Shown piece after piece: positions 23,049-33,284 of a stretch of 64,000 bases of DNA. The position numbers were made by a program, and so were the translations under genes. The DNA is from Cellulomonas xylanilytica (GTDB taxonomy: Bacteria; Actinomycetota; Actinomycetes; Actinomycetales; Cellulomonadaceae). Position 1 is the first letter of the stretch. Each line of letters starts with the position of its first letter. The stretch covers positions 186,001 to 250,000 of the forward strand of contig NZ_BJUB01000002.1 in the NCBI RefSeq assembly GCF_007989805.1, read 5' to 3'. The notes under the pieces were generated by a model, which searched no databases, was not told the origin of the DNA, and saw only the letters and a list, made by a program, of their open reading frames with translations.

Positions 23049-25412
23049 TCAGCCGAACCAGCGCGGCAGGGTCGCCTCGTGGGCCTCGCGGGCCTCCGCC
23101 AGGGGCAGCGTGAAGACGCCCTGGACCTCGACCGCGGGGCCGTGCACGTGGTCGGCGGCGTCGGACGGGGTGCCGGCTCCGGGCGAGCACGACTCGGCGG
23201 TCTCGCCCAGGCGCAGCGCCGGGACGCCGCGGGCGGTGCAGAGGTCCACCAGGCGGACCTCCTCCGAGCGCGGGACGGCGACCAGCGCGCGGGCGGTCGA
23301 CTCCGAGAACAGCGCCTCGAACGGTGTGACGCCGTCGCGGGCGCACAGGGAGTCGAGCGACACCTGCACGCCGACGCCGAAGCGCAGGCTCGACTCGACG
23401 AGCCCCTGGGCCAGACCGCCCTCCGACAGGTCGTGCGCGGCGTCGACGAGCTCGTCGCGGCTGGCACGGACGAGGACCTCGGCCAGCCGGCGCTCGGCGG
23501 CCAGGTCCACGGCCGGCGGCAGCCCGCCGAGGTGGTCGTGCGCGACCTCGGCCCACGCCGACCCGTCGAGCTCCGCGCGCGTGGTGCCGAGGAGGTAGAC
23601 GGCCTGGCCGGGCGCGGTCCAGCCGGACGGCGTCGCGTGTGCGACGTCGTCGAGGACGCCCAGCACGCCGACCACCGGGGTGGGGTGGATCGCCGAGTCG
23701 ATGAGACCCGGCTCCCCCGTGCCGTTGTACAGCGAGACGTTGCCGCCGGTGACCGGGACCTCGAGGACCTGGCACGCGTCGGCGAGGCCGCGGATGGCCT
23801 CGACCAGCTGCCACATGGAGTCCGGGTGCTCCGGGCTGCCGAAGTTGAGGCAGTCGGTCACGGCCAGCGGGCGGGCGCCCGTCGTCGCGACGTTGCGGTA
23901 CGCCTCGGCCAGGGCCAGCTGCGCGCCGGTGTACGGGTCGAGCTTGGCGTACCGGCCGCTGGCGTCCGTGGCCAGCGCGACACCGAGGCCGGTGGTCTCG
24001 TCGACGCGGATCACGCCCGAGTCGTCGGGCTGCGCAAGTGCGGTGTTGCCCTGCACGAAGCGGTCGTACTGGCGGGTGACCCACGCCTTGGACGCGAGGT
24101 TGGGGCTCGCCAGGAGCTCGAGCACCGTGGCGCGGAGCTCCGCGTTGGTCGACGGCTTCGGCAGCGCGGCCGTCGTGTCGGCGTTCAACCCGTCCTGCCA
24201 GGCCGGCCGCGCGTACGGGCGGTCGTAGACCGGGCCCTCGTGCGCGACCGTCTTCGGGTCCACGTCGACGATGCGCAGGCCGTGGTGGTCGATGGTGAGG
24301 CGGCCGGTGCCGGTGACCTCGCCGATCACGGCCGTCTCGACGTCCCACCTGCCGGTGATGGCCAGGAACGCGTCGAGCTGGTCGGGGCGGACCACGGCCA
24401 TCATGCGCTCCTGCGACTCCGACATGAGGATCTCGCCGGCGGTCAGCGACGGGTCGCGCAGCAGCACGTTCTCCAGGTCGACATGCATGCCGCCGTCGCC
24501 GTTGGACGCGAGCTCGCTGGTCGCGCACGAGATGCCCGCGGCGCCCAGGTCCTGGATGCCCTCGACCACGCGCGCGGCGTAGAGCTCGAGGCAGCACTCG
24601 ATGAGCACCTTCTCCATGAACGGGTCGCCGACCTGCACGGACGGACGCTTGGAGGGCTTGGTGTCGTCGAACGTCTCGGAGGCGAGGATCGACGCACCGC
24701 CGATGCCGTCGCCGCCCGTGCGGGCCCCGAACAGGACCACCTTGTTGCCCGCGCCCGAGGCGTTGGCCAGGTGGATGTCCTCGTGCCGCAGCACGCCGAG
24801 GCACAGCGCGTTGACCAGCGGGTTGCCCTGGTACGAGGCGTCGAACACGAGCTCGCCGCCGATGTTGGGCAGGCCGAGGGAGTTGCCGTACCCGCCAACG
24901 CCCGCCACGACGCCGTGCACCACGCGGGCGGTGTCGGGGTGGTCGACGGCCCCGAAGCGCAGCTGGTCCATGACGGCGACCGGCCGGGCGCCCATCGAGA
25001 TGATGTCGCGCACGATCCCGCCGACGCCCGTGGCCGCACCCTGGTACGGCTCGACGTAGGACGGGTGGTTGTGCGACTCGACCTTGAACGTCACCGCCCA
25101 GCCGTCGCCGATGTCGACGACGCCCGCGTTCTCGCCGATGCCGACGAGCAGGTGCTCCTTCATGGCGTCCGTGGTCTTGTCGCCGAACTGACGCAGGTGG
25201 TTCTTGCTCGACTTGTACGAGCAGTGCTCGGACCACATGACCGAGTACATGGCGAGCTCTGCCGCCGTGGGGCGGCGACCGAGGATGTCCCGGATCCGCT
25301 GGTACTCGTCCGGCTTCAGGCCCAGCTCCGCGAACGGCTGCTCCTGGTCCGGTGTCGCGGCGGCGACGTCGACGGTGTCGGTCTGGGGGGCGCGCGCAGG
25401 TGCGGTGGTCAT
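23049..25412 (-). CDS. purL: Phosphoribosylformylglycinamidine synthase subunit PurL
   Basis: A 787-residue small-type PurL, the ATP-binding subunit that works with PurQ and PurS. The signature [20 protein letters not shown] and the following [16 protein letters not shown] are intact, and a second AIR-synthase-like half begins around residue 430. Length is normal for the small type. The ATG at 25412 has GAGG at proper spacing. In many actinobacteria purL directly follows purS-purQ; here about 24 kb separate them. Confidence 0.96.
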   Translation of the reverse strand: MTTAPARAPQTDTVDVAAATPDQEQPFAELGLKPDEYQRIRDILGRRPTAAELAMYSVMWSEHCSYKSSKNHLRQFGDKTTDAMKEHLLVGIGENAGVVDIGDGWAVTFKVESHNHPSYVEPYQGAATGVGGIVRDIISMGARPVAVMDQLRFGAVDHPDTARVVHGVVAGVGGYGNSLGLPNIGGELVFDASYQGNPLVNALCLGVLRHEDIHLANASGAGNKVVLFGARTGGDGIGGASILASETFDDTKPSKRPSVQVGDPFMEKVLIECCLELYAARVVEGIQDLGAAGISCATSELASNGDGGMHVDLENVLLRDPSLTAGEILMSESQERMMAVVRPDQLDAFLAITGRWDVETAVIGEVTGTGRLTIDHHGLRIVDVDPKTVAHEGPVYDRPYARPAWQDGLNADTTAALPKPSTNAELRATVLELLASPNLASKAWVTRQYDRFVQGNTALAQPDDSGVIRVDETTGLGVALATDASGRYAKLDPYTGAQLALAEAYRNVATTGARPLAVTDCLNFGSPEHPDSMWQLVEAIRGLADACQVLEVPVTGGNVSLYNGTGEPGLIDSAIHPTPVVGVLGVLDDVAHATPSGWTAPGQAVYLLGTTRAELDGSAWAEVAHDHLGGLPPAVDLAAERRLAEVLVRASRDELVDAAHDLSEGGLAQGLVESSLRFGVGVQVSLDSLCARDGVTPFEALFSESTARALVAVPRSEEVRLVDLCTARGVPALRLGETAESCSPGAGTPSDAADHVHGPAVEVQGVFTLPLAEAREAHEATLPRWFG

Positions 25413-25494
25413 CGATTCCCTCGGTGGAGACCCGTGGGGCCGGGCGCAGGCCGGTTGGCGCGAGCAAGCCCAGCCGACGTCGGCAGACGCGCAC

Positions 25495-25500
25495 AGGATA
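25495..25500 (-). promoter_or_regulatory. Probable -10 element of purL
   Basis: TATCCT on the minus strand about 85 bp before the purL ATG. No convincing -35 is seen 17-18 bp upstream, so this is a weak call. Confidence 0.3.
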
Positions 25501-25658
25501 CCGGCGCCCGGACGCCGTCCGGAGCAGCGTCCGCGCCGACCAGTTTCCCCGCATTCCCGGCGCGCTCGCCCCGCCCGCCGATCCGCGAGGTGACCTGCAG
25601 CGACAGGCGCAGCATGACTGGGGACCGCCCGGGATGACCGTGATCGCGCCGTTCGGTT

Positions 25659-25674
25659 CGAGTTGCGCAACTCG
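25659..25674. promoter_or_regulatory. LacI-family operator, 16-bp perfect palindrome
   Basis: CGAGTTGCGCAACTCG is an exact 16-bp palindrome with the TTGCGCAA core typical of LacI-family operators. It ends 23 bp before the lacI-type start codon, so autoregulation and control of the downstream transport operon are likely. Confidence 0.7.
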
Positions 25675-25697
25675 TCCCGAGGTGTGACGGTCGCCAC

Positions 25698-26714
25698 ATG
25701 AAAGCGCTTCCTACGCCGTCGGGTACCGAGACGGGCGCGGTGACGATCTACGACGTCGCCGCGCGTGCCGGCGTGGGCATCGCGACCGTCTCCCGGGCCA
25801 TGCGCGGCTCCGCGCCCGTGGCCGAGGCGACCCGCGCACGGGTCCTCGCCGCCGTCGAGGAGCTCGGCTTCCGGCCCAGCCATGCCGGCACCTCGCTCGC
25901 CGCGCGCACCCACGCCGCCAACGGCATCGTCTTCCCCGACCTGTCCGGCCCCTACTTCGCCGAGGTGCTGCTGGGCTACGAGGAGGCGGCGTCCCGGCTG
26001 GGCCGCAGCGTGCTCGTCCTGGCCACGCACGGCCGCCCCGACGCGGACGCCGCGGTCCGTGACCTCGCCGGCCGCGTCGACGGGCTGGTCGTGCTCGGCC
26101 GCACCGTCCCCGACGAGACCATCGCCGCCCTGGGTGACGTCCCCGTGGTCGTCGTCGCCCGCCCGGTCCTGGCCGGGGTCGACTCCATCCGCGCCGACAA
26201 CCTCACGGCCGCACGCACGCTCGGCGAGCACCTGGCCGGGCACGGGGTGCGGCGCGTCGCGTTCCTCGGCTCGCCCGAGGAGTCCCCCGACGTCGCCGAG
26301 CGCTGGCGCGGCGTGCGGGACGGCCTCGGCGCGCACGGCATCGAGCCGACCGTCACGCCGTGCCTGTTCGACGAGGACTCCGGCACGCGCGTCGCGGCCG
26401 GCCTGCTCGCCGTCCGCCACCGCCCGGACGCCCTCGTGTGCGCCAACGACGAGATCGCGCTCGGAGCGATCGTCGCGGCGGAGGAGATCGGGCTGCGCGT
26501 CGGGCGGGACGTCGCGATCACCGGCTGGGACGACGTGATGGCAGCGCGCCACGCCCGTCCGGCCCTCACCACCGTCCGCCAGCCGATGCGCGCGCTCGGG
26601 TCCCTCGCCGCCGAGGTGCTCGACGAGCGCATCACCGGAGACCGCACGACCCCGCGGCACGAGCTGCTCACCACCGACCTGGTGGTGCGCGACAGCTGCG
26701 GTCTGCACCCCTGA
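25698..26714 (+). CDS. LacI-family transcriptional regulator of the carbohydrate locus
   Basis: A 338-residue repressor. The helix-turn-helix [20 protein letters not shown] (residues 15-34) is followed by the hinge and a periplasmic-binding-protein-like sugar-sensing domain (residues 60-338). The ATG at 25698 lies in the palindrome GAAAGCGCTTCC; the GTG at 25740, just before VTIYDVA, is an alternative start that would leave this palindrome outside the gene. The transport operon follows 41 bp after the stop, so this is probably its regulator. Confidence 0.93.
   Translation: MKALPTPSGTETGAVTIYDVAARAGVGIATVSRAMRGSAPVAEATRARVLAAVEELGFRPSHAGTSLAARTHAANGIVFPDLSGPYFAEVLLGYEEAASRLGRSVLVLATHGRPDADAAVRDLAGRVDGLVVLGRTVPDETIAALGDVPVVVVARPVLAGVDSIRADNLTAARTLGEHLAGHGVRRVAFLGSPEESPDVAERWRGVRDGLGAHGIEPTVTPCLFDEDSGTRVAAGLLAVRHRPDALVCANDEIALGAIVAAEEIGLRVGRDVAITGWDDVMAARHARPALTTVRQPMRALGSLAAEVLDERITGDRTTPRHELLTTDLVVRDSCGLHP
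25700..25711. promoter_or_regulatory. Second LacI-type palindrome overlapping the lacI start
   Basis: GAAAGCGCTTCC contains the perfect 8-bp palindrome AAGCGCTT with a central CG of LacI-family style. It overlaps the annotated ATG by one base, 25 bp after the first palindrome. Confidence 0.4.
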
Positions 26715-26755
26715 CGGACCCCACGCGGGGCCGTCCGGTTCGAGGAGGAACCAGC

Positions 26756-28033
26756 ATGAACAGATCCATGCGCGTCAGCGTCGCCGCGTTGGCCGTCACC
26801 ACGTTCGCCCTGACCGCGGGCTGCGGCCGCGGCGACGACCCCGCGGCCGAGGAGGCCAGCGCGGCGCCCGTCGCGACCGGCGACGTCAGCGGGGACATCA
26901 CCGTCTGGGCCATGGGGACCGAGGGCGAGAAGCTGGGCGAGTTCGCGAGCGCGTTCACCGAGGAGAACCCCGACGTGACCGTCGACGTCACGGCCATCCC
27001 CTGGGACGCGGCGCACGACAAGATCGCCACGGCCATCGCGGCCGACGAGGTGCCCGACGTCTCGATGATCGGCACGACGTGGATGGGCGAGTTCGCCACC
27101 AGCGGCGGCCTCGACCCGACGCCACCGGACCTCATCGACGAGTCCGCCTTCTTCGAGGGCGCCTGGGGCTCCACGGAGGTCGGCGGGACCTCCTACGCCG
27201 TCCCGTGGTACGTCGAGACGCGCGTGCTGTTCGTCGACACCGCGCTCGCCGAGCAGGCCGGGGTCTCCCCGACGCCGGCGACGTGGGACGACCTGATGGC
27301 GACGTCCAAGGGCATGCAGTCCGCCGGGGCGCAGTGGGGCATCACGCTGCAGGCCGGCCAGACCGGCGCGTGGCAGACGTTCATGCCGTTCGCGTGGCAG
27401 GGGGGCGCCGAGATCATGAACGCCGACCAGACGGAGTTCACGTTCGACAGCCCCGAGTTCGTCAAGGCGCTCACCTACTACCAGTCGTTCTTCACCGAGG
27501 GCGTCGCGCCCAAGGAGCTGCCCGACGGCACGCTGGAGCCCGACTTCGTCGCCGGCAAGATCGGCGCGTTCCAGTCCGGCCCGTGGCACATCGGGATCCT
27601 GGACGACACCGGCGGCGAGGGCTTCCTCGACTCCGTGACCCTGGCGCCGCTGCCGGCCGACGAGAAGCAGGCGTCGTTCATCGGCGGCAGCAACCTGGCC
27701 GTGTTCAAGGGCTCCGAGAACCGCGACGCGGCCTGGAAGTTCGTCCAGTGGCTCAGCCAGCCCGAGGTGCAGGCCGAGTGGTACGCGGAGACGAGCGACC
27801 TGCCCGCCGTGCAGTCGGCGTGGGAGGAGGGCGACCTGGCCTCCGACCCGGCGCTCGCCGTGTTCGGCGAGCAGATGACGACCGCGATGGCTCCTCCGTC
27901 GATCCCCACGTGGGAGCAGATCTCCAACGTCATCGACACCGAGCTGGAGAAGGTCTGCAAGTCCGGGATGGACCCGCAGGAGGCCGCCACGGCCATCCAG
28001 CAGCAGGCCGAGGCGATCGGCACGGGGCTCTGA
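26756..28033 (+). CDS. Sugar ABC transporter substrate-binding lipoprotein
   Basis: A 425-residue extracytoplasmic binding protein of the family 1 type (MalE-like). The signal peptide ends in the lipobox LTAGC (Cys at about residue 23), so it is lipid-anchored. The mature protein begins with an acidic linker and the [16 protein letters not shown] start of the binding fold; aromatic residues are frequent, as in oligosaccharide binders. GAGGAGG precedes the ATG. It supplies the ligand to the two permeases downstream; the sugar is unknown. Confidence 0.93.
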   Translation: MNRSMRVSVAALAVTTFALTAGCGRGDDPAAEEASAAPVATGDVSGDITVWAMGTEGEKLGEFASAFTEENPDVTVDVTAIPWDAAHDKIATAIAADEVPDVSMIGTTWMGEFATSGGLDPTPPDLIDESAFFEGAWGSTEVGGTSYAVPWYVETRVLFVDTALAEQAGVSPTPATWDDLMATSKGMQSAGAQWGITLQAGQTGAWQTFMPFAWQGGAEIMNADQTEFTFDSPEFVKALTYYQSFFTEGVAPKELPDGTLEPDFVAGKIGAFQSGPWHIGILDDTGGEGFLDSVTLAPLPADEKQASFIGGSNLAVFKGSENRDAAWKFVQWLSQPEVQAEWYAETSDLPAVQSAWEEGDLASDPALAVFGEQMTTAMAPPSIPTWEQISNVIDTELEKVCKSGMDPQEAATAIQQQAEAIGTGL

Positions 28034-28037
28034 CCTC

Positions 28038-29054
28038 ATGTCCACGACCCTGACCTCCGGGTCGGGCGTGCAGGCGCCGGGGACGGCCGACCAGGCCGTC
28101 CCCCGCGTCCGCCGCTCCTCCCCCCTGCGCCGACGGCGCAGCATCGCGGCGTGGGGCATGGCGGCGCCGTTCGTCCTGCTCTTCCTCGTCTTCACCGCGT
28201 GGCCGGTGGTGTCGTCGCTGTTCATGAGCGTCACCGACATCAAGAGCCGGGACCTGCAGAACCCGTTCGCGGTGAACTTCGTCGGGCTCGACAACTTCGC
28301 CTCCGTGCTCGCCGACCCGACGTTCCGGAAGGCGGCGACGAACACCCTCTACTTCGTGGTCGTCGGCGTCCCCCTGACCATGCTCACGGCGCTCGCCATC
28401 GCGATCGCGCTCAACACGGGCATCACCAGGCTGGCCGGCTTCTTCCGGATCGGCTACTACATGCCGGTCGTGACGTCGATCGTCGCGGTGGCCGTCGTGT
28501 GGCGGTTCCTGCTGCGGCCCGAGAACGGGCTGGTCAACGAGGTGCTGGGCTGGGTCGGCATCACCGGCCCGGACTGGCTGGGCAGCACCACGTGGGCGAT
28601 GCCGTCGCTCATCGCGATGGCCGTGTGGCGGTCGCTGGGCACCCTCGTCGTGATCTTCCTGGCCGGGCTGCAGTCCGTGCCCAAGGCGCTGCACGAGGCC
28701 GCCGCGCTCGACGGCGCCACCGCGTGGCAGCGGCTGCGCCAGATCACGATCCCGACGATCCGGCCGACCATGCTGTTCGCCGGGGTGATCACCGGCATCG
28801 GGTTCCTGCAGTTCTTCGAGGAGCCGTTCGTCATGACGCAGGGCGGCCCGTTGAACAGCACGCTCTCGGTGGCGTACCTCGTCTACAACACCTTCGGGTT
28901 CGGCAACTACGGCGTCGCAGCGGCGATGAGCTACGTGCTGTTCGCCGCAGTCGTCCTGCTGACGATCCTGCAGTTCAAGGTCCTCGGTGAGCGCGACGAC
29001 GCGACCGGGGCGAAGCGGCGCTGGTTCCGTCGGTCGGGAGGTGCGTCCGCATGA
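28038..29054 (+). CDS. Sugar ABC transporter permease, MalF-like
   Basis: A 338-residue permease with six membrane segments. The EAA loop EAAALDGATAWQRLRQITIP lies near residue 220. It starts 4 bp after the binding-protein stop and its stop overlaps the next ATG. The N-terminal 40 residues are basic and cytoplasmic. As in the first operon of the window, no ATPase gene accompanies the permeases. Confidence 0.93.
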   Translation: MSTTLTSGSGVQAPGTADQAVPRVRRSSPLRRRRSIAAWGMAAPFVLLFLVFTAWPVVSSLFMSVTDIKSRDLQNPFAVNFVGLDNFASVLADPTFRKAATNTLYFVVVGVPLTMLTALAIAIALNTGITRLAGFFRIGYYMPVVTSIVAVAVVWRFLLRPENGLVNEVLGWVGITGPDWLGSTTWAMPSLIAMAVWRSLGTLVVIFLAGLQSVPKALHEAAALDGATAWQRLRQITIPTIRPTMLFAGVITGIGFLQFFEEPFVMTQGGPLNSTLSVAYLVYNTFGFGNYGVAAAMSYVLFAAVVLLTILQFKVLGERDDATGAKRRWFRRSGGASA

Positions 29055-29920
29055 CCGCTCTGGACACCAAGCCCCGTGGCACCATCGGCTCCCACATCGG
29101 CGAGCCGCAGGCCCGGCCGTGGCTGTACGCCGTGCTCGGCATCGGCCTCGTGCTCGTCGTCACGCCGTTCGTCTGGATGGCCCTCGGGTCGGTCAAGACG
29201 GAGGGCGAGCTGCGCGCCAACCCGCCCACGTGGTGGCCGCAGAACCCGACGCTGGACAACTTCCGCGAGCTGTTCACGCGGCTCGACTTCCCGCAGTTCT
29301 TCGCCAACTCCGTCGTCGTCGCGGTCGTCGTGACGCTCGGCAACCTGGTGTTCTGCTCGATGCTCGGGTACGCGTTCGCCAAGCTCGACTTCTGGGGCCG
29401 CACGTGGCTCTTCCGGCTGGTGCTGGCGACGCTGATGATCCCCGGGATGGTGACGCTGGTCCCGCTGTTCGTGCTGGTCAGCAACCTGGGCATGGTCAAC
29501 ACCTACTTCGGGCTGATCCTGCCGTTCCTGGCCGGGCCGTTCGGCGTGTTCCTCATGCGGCAGTTCATCCAGGGCATCCCCGACGAGCTCATCGACGCGG
29601 GCCGGGTGGACGGGGCCGGGGAGTTCCGGATCTTCGCGCGGGTCGTCATGCCGCTGTGCAAGCCGGCCCTGGCGACGCTCGCGATCCTCACGTTCCTCGG
29701 CTCGTGGAACAACTTCCTGTGGCCGCTGGTCGTGTCCAGCACCGAGGACATGTACACGCTCCCCGTGGCGCTCGCGCTGTACAGCGTCGGGCAGAACTCC
29801 ACCCAGTACGGGCTCCTGCTCGCCGGCTCGATGGTCGTGGTCGTCCCGATCCTCATCGTGTTCTTCGCGCTGCAGAAGCACTTCGTCCAGGGGCTGGCGA
29901 CGACCGGCCTGAAATCATGA
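29051..29920 (+). CDS. Sugar ABC transporter permease, MalG-like
   Basis: A 289-residue permease, partner of the upstream MalF-like protein. Six membrane segments and the EAA loop DAGRVDGAGEFRIFARVVMP near residue 180 are visible. Both ends overlap neighbours by 4 bp, so expression should be tightly linked with the transporter and the first hydrolase of the locus. Confidence 0.93.
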   Translation: MTALDTKPRGTIGSHIGEPQARPWLYAVLGIGLVLVVTPFVWMALGSVKTEGELRANPPTWWPQNPTLDNFRELFTRLDFPQFFANSVVVAVVVTLGNLVFCSMLGYAFAKLDFWGRTWLFRLVLATLMIPGMVTLVPLFVLVSNLGMVNTYFGLILPFLAGPFGVFLMRQFIQGIPDELIDAGRVDGAGEFRIFARVVMPLCKPALATLAILTFLGSWNNFLWPLVVSSTEDMYTLPVALALYSVGQNSTQYGLLLAGSMVVVVPILIVFFALQKHFVQGLATTGLKS

Positions 29921-31491
29921 AGGGCTCGATGATGAGACTCCGACCCGCTGCGGCCGTGCTGGCCGCGTCCGCCCTGGTGCTCACGGGCGCCACCACCGCG
30001 TCCGCCGGGGGCCGGCATCACCACGACGATCTCGGCCTCACCCGCCACGACCGCGCGGACCTGAAGCGCTGGGGCCAGGACACCTGGACCTCGTTCGTGG
30101 CCATGACCGACGAGATCACCGGCCTGCCGGCGGACAACATCGACGCGTCGCTGGACCCGGCGACTCGCTCCGGCTACACCTCGCCGACGAACATCGGCGC
30201 GTACCTGTGGTCCACGATCTCCGCCGAGGAGCTCGGGATCATCGGCAAGCGGGAGGCGCGCCACCGGCTCAAGCAGACCTTGACGACGCTGGCGACGATG
30301 GAGCGCCACGAGCCGAGCGGCATGTTCTACAACTGGTACGACGAGGCCACGGCCACGAAGCTCACGGTGTTCCCGACGGGCGAGACGATCTATCCGTTCC
30401 TGTCGTCGGTGGACAACGGCTGGATGGCCGCGGCGCTCATGGTGGTCCGCACCGCCGAGCCGTCGCTGCGCCGGCAGGCGGACGCGCTGCTGGAGCCGAT
30501 GAACTTCGCGGCGTTCTACGACCCGGCCGCGAACGGCGGCGTCCCCGGGCGAGCGGGGCTGCTGCGCGGTGGGTTCTGGGCGGACCCGCCGAACGCGGAG
30601 ACCGACCCCGGGACGGTCGCCGGGTCGCCGGTGTACTTCACCAAGAACCACTACGACATCACCAACTCCGAGCCCCGGATCGCCAGCTACATCGGCATCG
30701 CGCGCGGTCAGATCCCGCCCGCGCACTACTACGCGACGGCCCGCACGTTCCCGGCCAGCTGTGACTGGGACTGGCTGGAGCAGCGGCCGGTCGGCGTGAC
30801 GCGCACGTACGAGGGCATCGAGGTGTTCGAGGGCGCGTTCACCTACCGCGGCATGCACATCGTGCCGACGTGGGGCGGCGACATGTTCGAGGAGCTCATG
30901 CCGGACCTGTTCGTGCCGGAGTCGCAGTGGGCCCCGAGGAGCTGGGGCGTCAACCACCCGCTCGCCGTCCGTGCGCACATCGAGCACGGCATGGAGGAGG
31001 CCGGCTACGGCTACTGGGGCTTCTCGCCCGCGAGCGACCCGTTCGGCACCTACGACGTGTACGGCGTCGACGCGATCGGCATGGACCCGACCGGGTACCC
31101 GTCCGACGCGGAGAAGACGAACGTCGACGCCGGCTACGAGGGCTGCCGTGAGGCGACCAACCCGGCACCGACGTTCGCCGACGGCGTCGTGACCCCGCAC
31201 GCGTCCTTCCTCGCGCTCCCCTACGCGCCGCGCGAGGCGGTCGACAACCTGCGCAACATCGAGGCCGTGCTCGGCGCGTACGGCCAGGGCGGGTTCTACG
31301 ACTCCGTCGCGGTCCGCTCGAACACCCACGCGGACCGGTACCTGTCGCTCGACCAGGGCATGGTCCTGGGCGCGCTGGGCAACGTGCTGGGCGGCGGCGT
31401 GCTGCACGACTCGTTCGGCACGCGCCAGGTGGAGAAGGTCCTGCGCCCGCTCATCGGCCAGGAGGAGTTCAGCGCGGGGGTGATCAAGTGA
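29917..31491 (+). CDS. Secreted glucoamylase-like (PF10091-type) glycoside hydrolase
   Basis: A 524-residue exported protein with a Sec signal peptide (MMRLRPAAAVLAASALVLTG, cleavage near ASA-GG). The mature part looks like the (alpha/alpha)6 glucoamylase-like family: NIGAYLWSTISAEELG, SGMFYNWYDEAT, SSVDNGWMAAALM, then GFSPASDPFGTYDVYGVDAI. That family contains GH144-type beta-1,2-glucanases and many uncharacterised members, so the substrate is open. The ATG at 29917 overlaps the permease stop; in-frame ATGs at 29929 and 29932 would give a more typical signal peptide. Confidence 0.75.
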   Translation: MKGSMMRLRPAAAVLAASALVLTGATTASAGGRHHHDDLGLTRHDRADLKRWGQDTWTSFVAMTDEITGLPADNIDASLDPATRSGYTSPTNIGAYLWSTISAEELGIIGKREARHRLKQTLTTLATMERHEPSGMFYNWYDEATATKLTVFPTGETIYPFLSSVDNGWMAAALMVVRTAEPSLRRQADALLEPMNFAAFYDPAANGGVPGRAGLLRGGFWADPPNAETDPGTVAGSPVYFTKNHYDITNSEPRIASYIGIARGQIPPAHYYATARTFPASCDWDWLEQRPVGVTRTYEGIEVFEGAFTYRGMHIVPTWGGDMFEELMPDLFVPESQWAPRSWGVNHPLAVRAHIEHGMEEAGYGYWGFSPASDPFGTYDVYGVDAIGMDPTGYPSDAEKTNVDAGYEGCREATNPAPTFADGVVTPHASFLALPYAPREAVDNLRNIEAVLGAYGQGGFYDSVAVRSNTHADRYLSLDQGMVLGALGNVLGGGVLHDSFGTRQVEKVLRPLIGQEEFSAGVIK

Positions 31492-33284
31492 CCGAGGCAC
31501 GCACGGACTGGGAGAACAGGATCGGGCGCCGCTCCGACACCACCGCGGCCGGTCAGGTCCCCGTGCTCGCTCCGCCGGCGGGGCTGTACGCCGCGCCGGG
31601 GGTGGGGCAGGTGACGCTGCACTGGGACCCGGTGGACGGCGCGGTCGGGTACCAGGTGCTGCGCGACGGGTCGCCGCTGGACCACCAGGGCGGGGACGTC
31701 CTGGCGGTCCCGCACGGTCCGTACGCGGACACCACCGGTGAGCCCGGCGTGCCGTACCGGTACGCCGTCGCGACGGTGACCGACGTCGACGTGTCCGGTC
31801 CGGGCGGGGACGAGGTCGTAGCGGCGTCGCTGCCGTCCGGGGACGCGTCGGTCGAGGTCCTGGTCGACCTCGCCACGGTGGTGCGCGAGCTGCCCCGGCC
31901 ATGGCGGCCGATGATCGGCTCGGAGCACCTCAGCCTCCTGCTGAGCGACGAGACGGTCGGCGGCCAGAGCATCGCCGCGGACCTCACGTCGGCACTGCGG
32001 GCCGCGCACGACGAGCTGGGCGTCGCCACGGTCCGCGCGCACGCGATCCTGTGCGACGACCTCGGCGTGTACCGCGAGGTGGACGGCGAGCCCGTGCACG
32101 ACTTCACGGGCGTCGACGCCACGTACGACGCGCTGCTCGCGCTCGGCCTGCGGCCCGTCGTCGAGCTGTCGTACATGCCGCGCGACCTGGCGTCCGACCC
32201 GGACGTGACCGTGTTCGACTACGGCGCGATCGTGTCCCCGCCCGCGGACTGGGACCGCTGGGCCGCCCTGGTCACGGACCTGGTGCAGCACCTGGTCGAC
32301 CGGTACGGCCTCGAGGAGGTCCGCGACCGCTGGTCGTTCGAGGTCTGGAACGAGCCGAACCTCGAGGTGTTCTGGTCGGGCACGCGCGACGAGTTCTGGC
32401 GGCTGTACGACGTCACCGTGAACGCCGTGCGGGCCGTCGACGACCGGCTGGTGGTCGGCGGGCCGTCGACCGCGGCCGCCGGCTGGGTGGACGGGCTGCT
32501 GGAGCACGTCGCGTCCTCCGGCGCCCCCGTCGACTTCGTCTCGACGCACACCTACGGCAACGCACCCCTGGACCTGCGGACGACGCTCGCGCGGCACGGG
32601 CGCGAGGACGCGCAGATCTGGTGGACCGAGTGGGGGGTGAGCCCCACGCACTTCGGCAACGCGAACGACGGCGTGTTCTCCGCGGCCTTCCTGGTGCGCG
32701 GCATGCGCTCGGCGGCCGGACGGATCGACGCGCTGTCGTACTGGGTGGTCTCGGACCAGTTCGAGGAGCTCGGCCGTCCGCCGAGGCTGCTGCACGGCGG
32801 GTTCGGGCTGCGCACGGTCGGGGAGCTGCGCAAGCCGCGGTGGTGGGCGCTGTGGCTGCTGGAGCAGCTGGGTCGCGACGAGGTCGCGGCGACCGTGACC
32901 GGCGACGGCGCGGACAGCCTGGTGGAGGTGTGGGCGTCTCGCGAGGAGGACCGCATCGCGCTCGCCCTCTGGAACGGCACGCTCGACCAGTCGAAGGTCG
33001 ACGGGTCCGACGCGCTGGCCCGCACGGCCCACGTGGGGCTCGACGGCCTCCCCGACGGGGAGTGGACGGTCCGGGAGTCGCGGGTCGACGCCGACCACTC
33101 GAACATCGCGGCCGTGTGGTCGTCGATGTCCGACGGCGCCGACTGGCCGACGGACGAGCAGTGGGAGCGGCTGCGCGCGGCCGACCGCCTGGCCGTCACG
33201 GAGCGCCCGCTCGTCGGGACAGCGCTGGACGTCCGGCTGCCGAACCCGTCGATGGTCCTGATCGAGCTGGTCCGCGCCGGGTGA
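31488..33284 (+). CDS. GH39-like glycosidase with N-terminal FN3-like domain
   Basis: A 598-residue protein. Residues about 25-110 look like a fibronectin type III module (PPAGLYAAPGVGQVTLHWDP). The (beta/alpha)8 domain has the acid/base Glu289 in EVWNEPNLEVFW and the nucleophile Glu381 in WWTEWGVSPTH, the clan GH-A arrangement of GH39 (xylosidase, iduronidase or arabinofuranosidase types). No signal peptide is seen, so it seems cytoplasmic despite the FN3 module. The start is a GTG at 31488 overlapping the upstream stop. Confidence 0.78.
   Translation: MTEARTDWENRIGRRSDTTAAGQVPVLAPPAGLYAAPGVGQVTLHWDPVDGAVGYQVLRDGSPLDHQGGDVLAVPHGPYADTTGEPGVPYRYAVATVTDVDVSGPGGDEVVAASLPSGDASVEVLVDLATVVRELPRPWRPMIGSEHLSLLLSDETVGGQSIAADLTSALRAAHDELGVATVRAHAILCDDLGVYREVDGEPVHDFTGVDATYDALLALGLRPVVELSYMPRDLASDPDVTVFDYGAIVSPPADWDRWAALVTDLVQHLVDRYGLEEVRDRWSFEVWNEPNLEVFWSGTRDEFWRLYDVTVNAVRAVDDRLVVGGPSTAAAGWVDGLLEHVASSGAPVDFVSTHTYGNAPLDLRTTLARHGREDAQIWWTEWGVSPTHFGNANDGVFSAAFLVRGMRSAAGRIDALSYWVVSDQFEELGRPPRLLHGGFGLRTVGELRKPRWWALWLLEQLGRDEVAATVTGDGADSLVEVWASREEDRIALALWNGTLDQSKVDGSDALARTAHVGLDGLPDGEWTVRESRVDADHSNIAAVWSSMSDGADWPTDEQWERLRAADRLAVTERPLVGTALDVRLPNPSMVLIELVRAG

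Noticed and set aside
22792..25554. 920-codon minus-strand open frame overlapping purL and rsgA
   Set aside because: Its translation is Arg/Pro/Gly-rich without motifs, and it crosses two genes that are clearly intact in another frame of the same strand.
23049..26708. Reading purL as a 1219-residue large-type enzyme
   Set aside because: The in-frame extension runs under the lacI gene and lacks PurL motifs; separate purS and purQ genes show that the small-type PurL is used.
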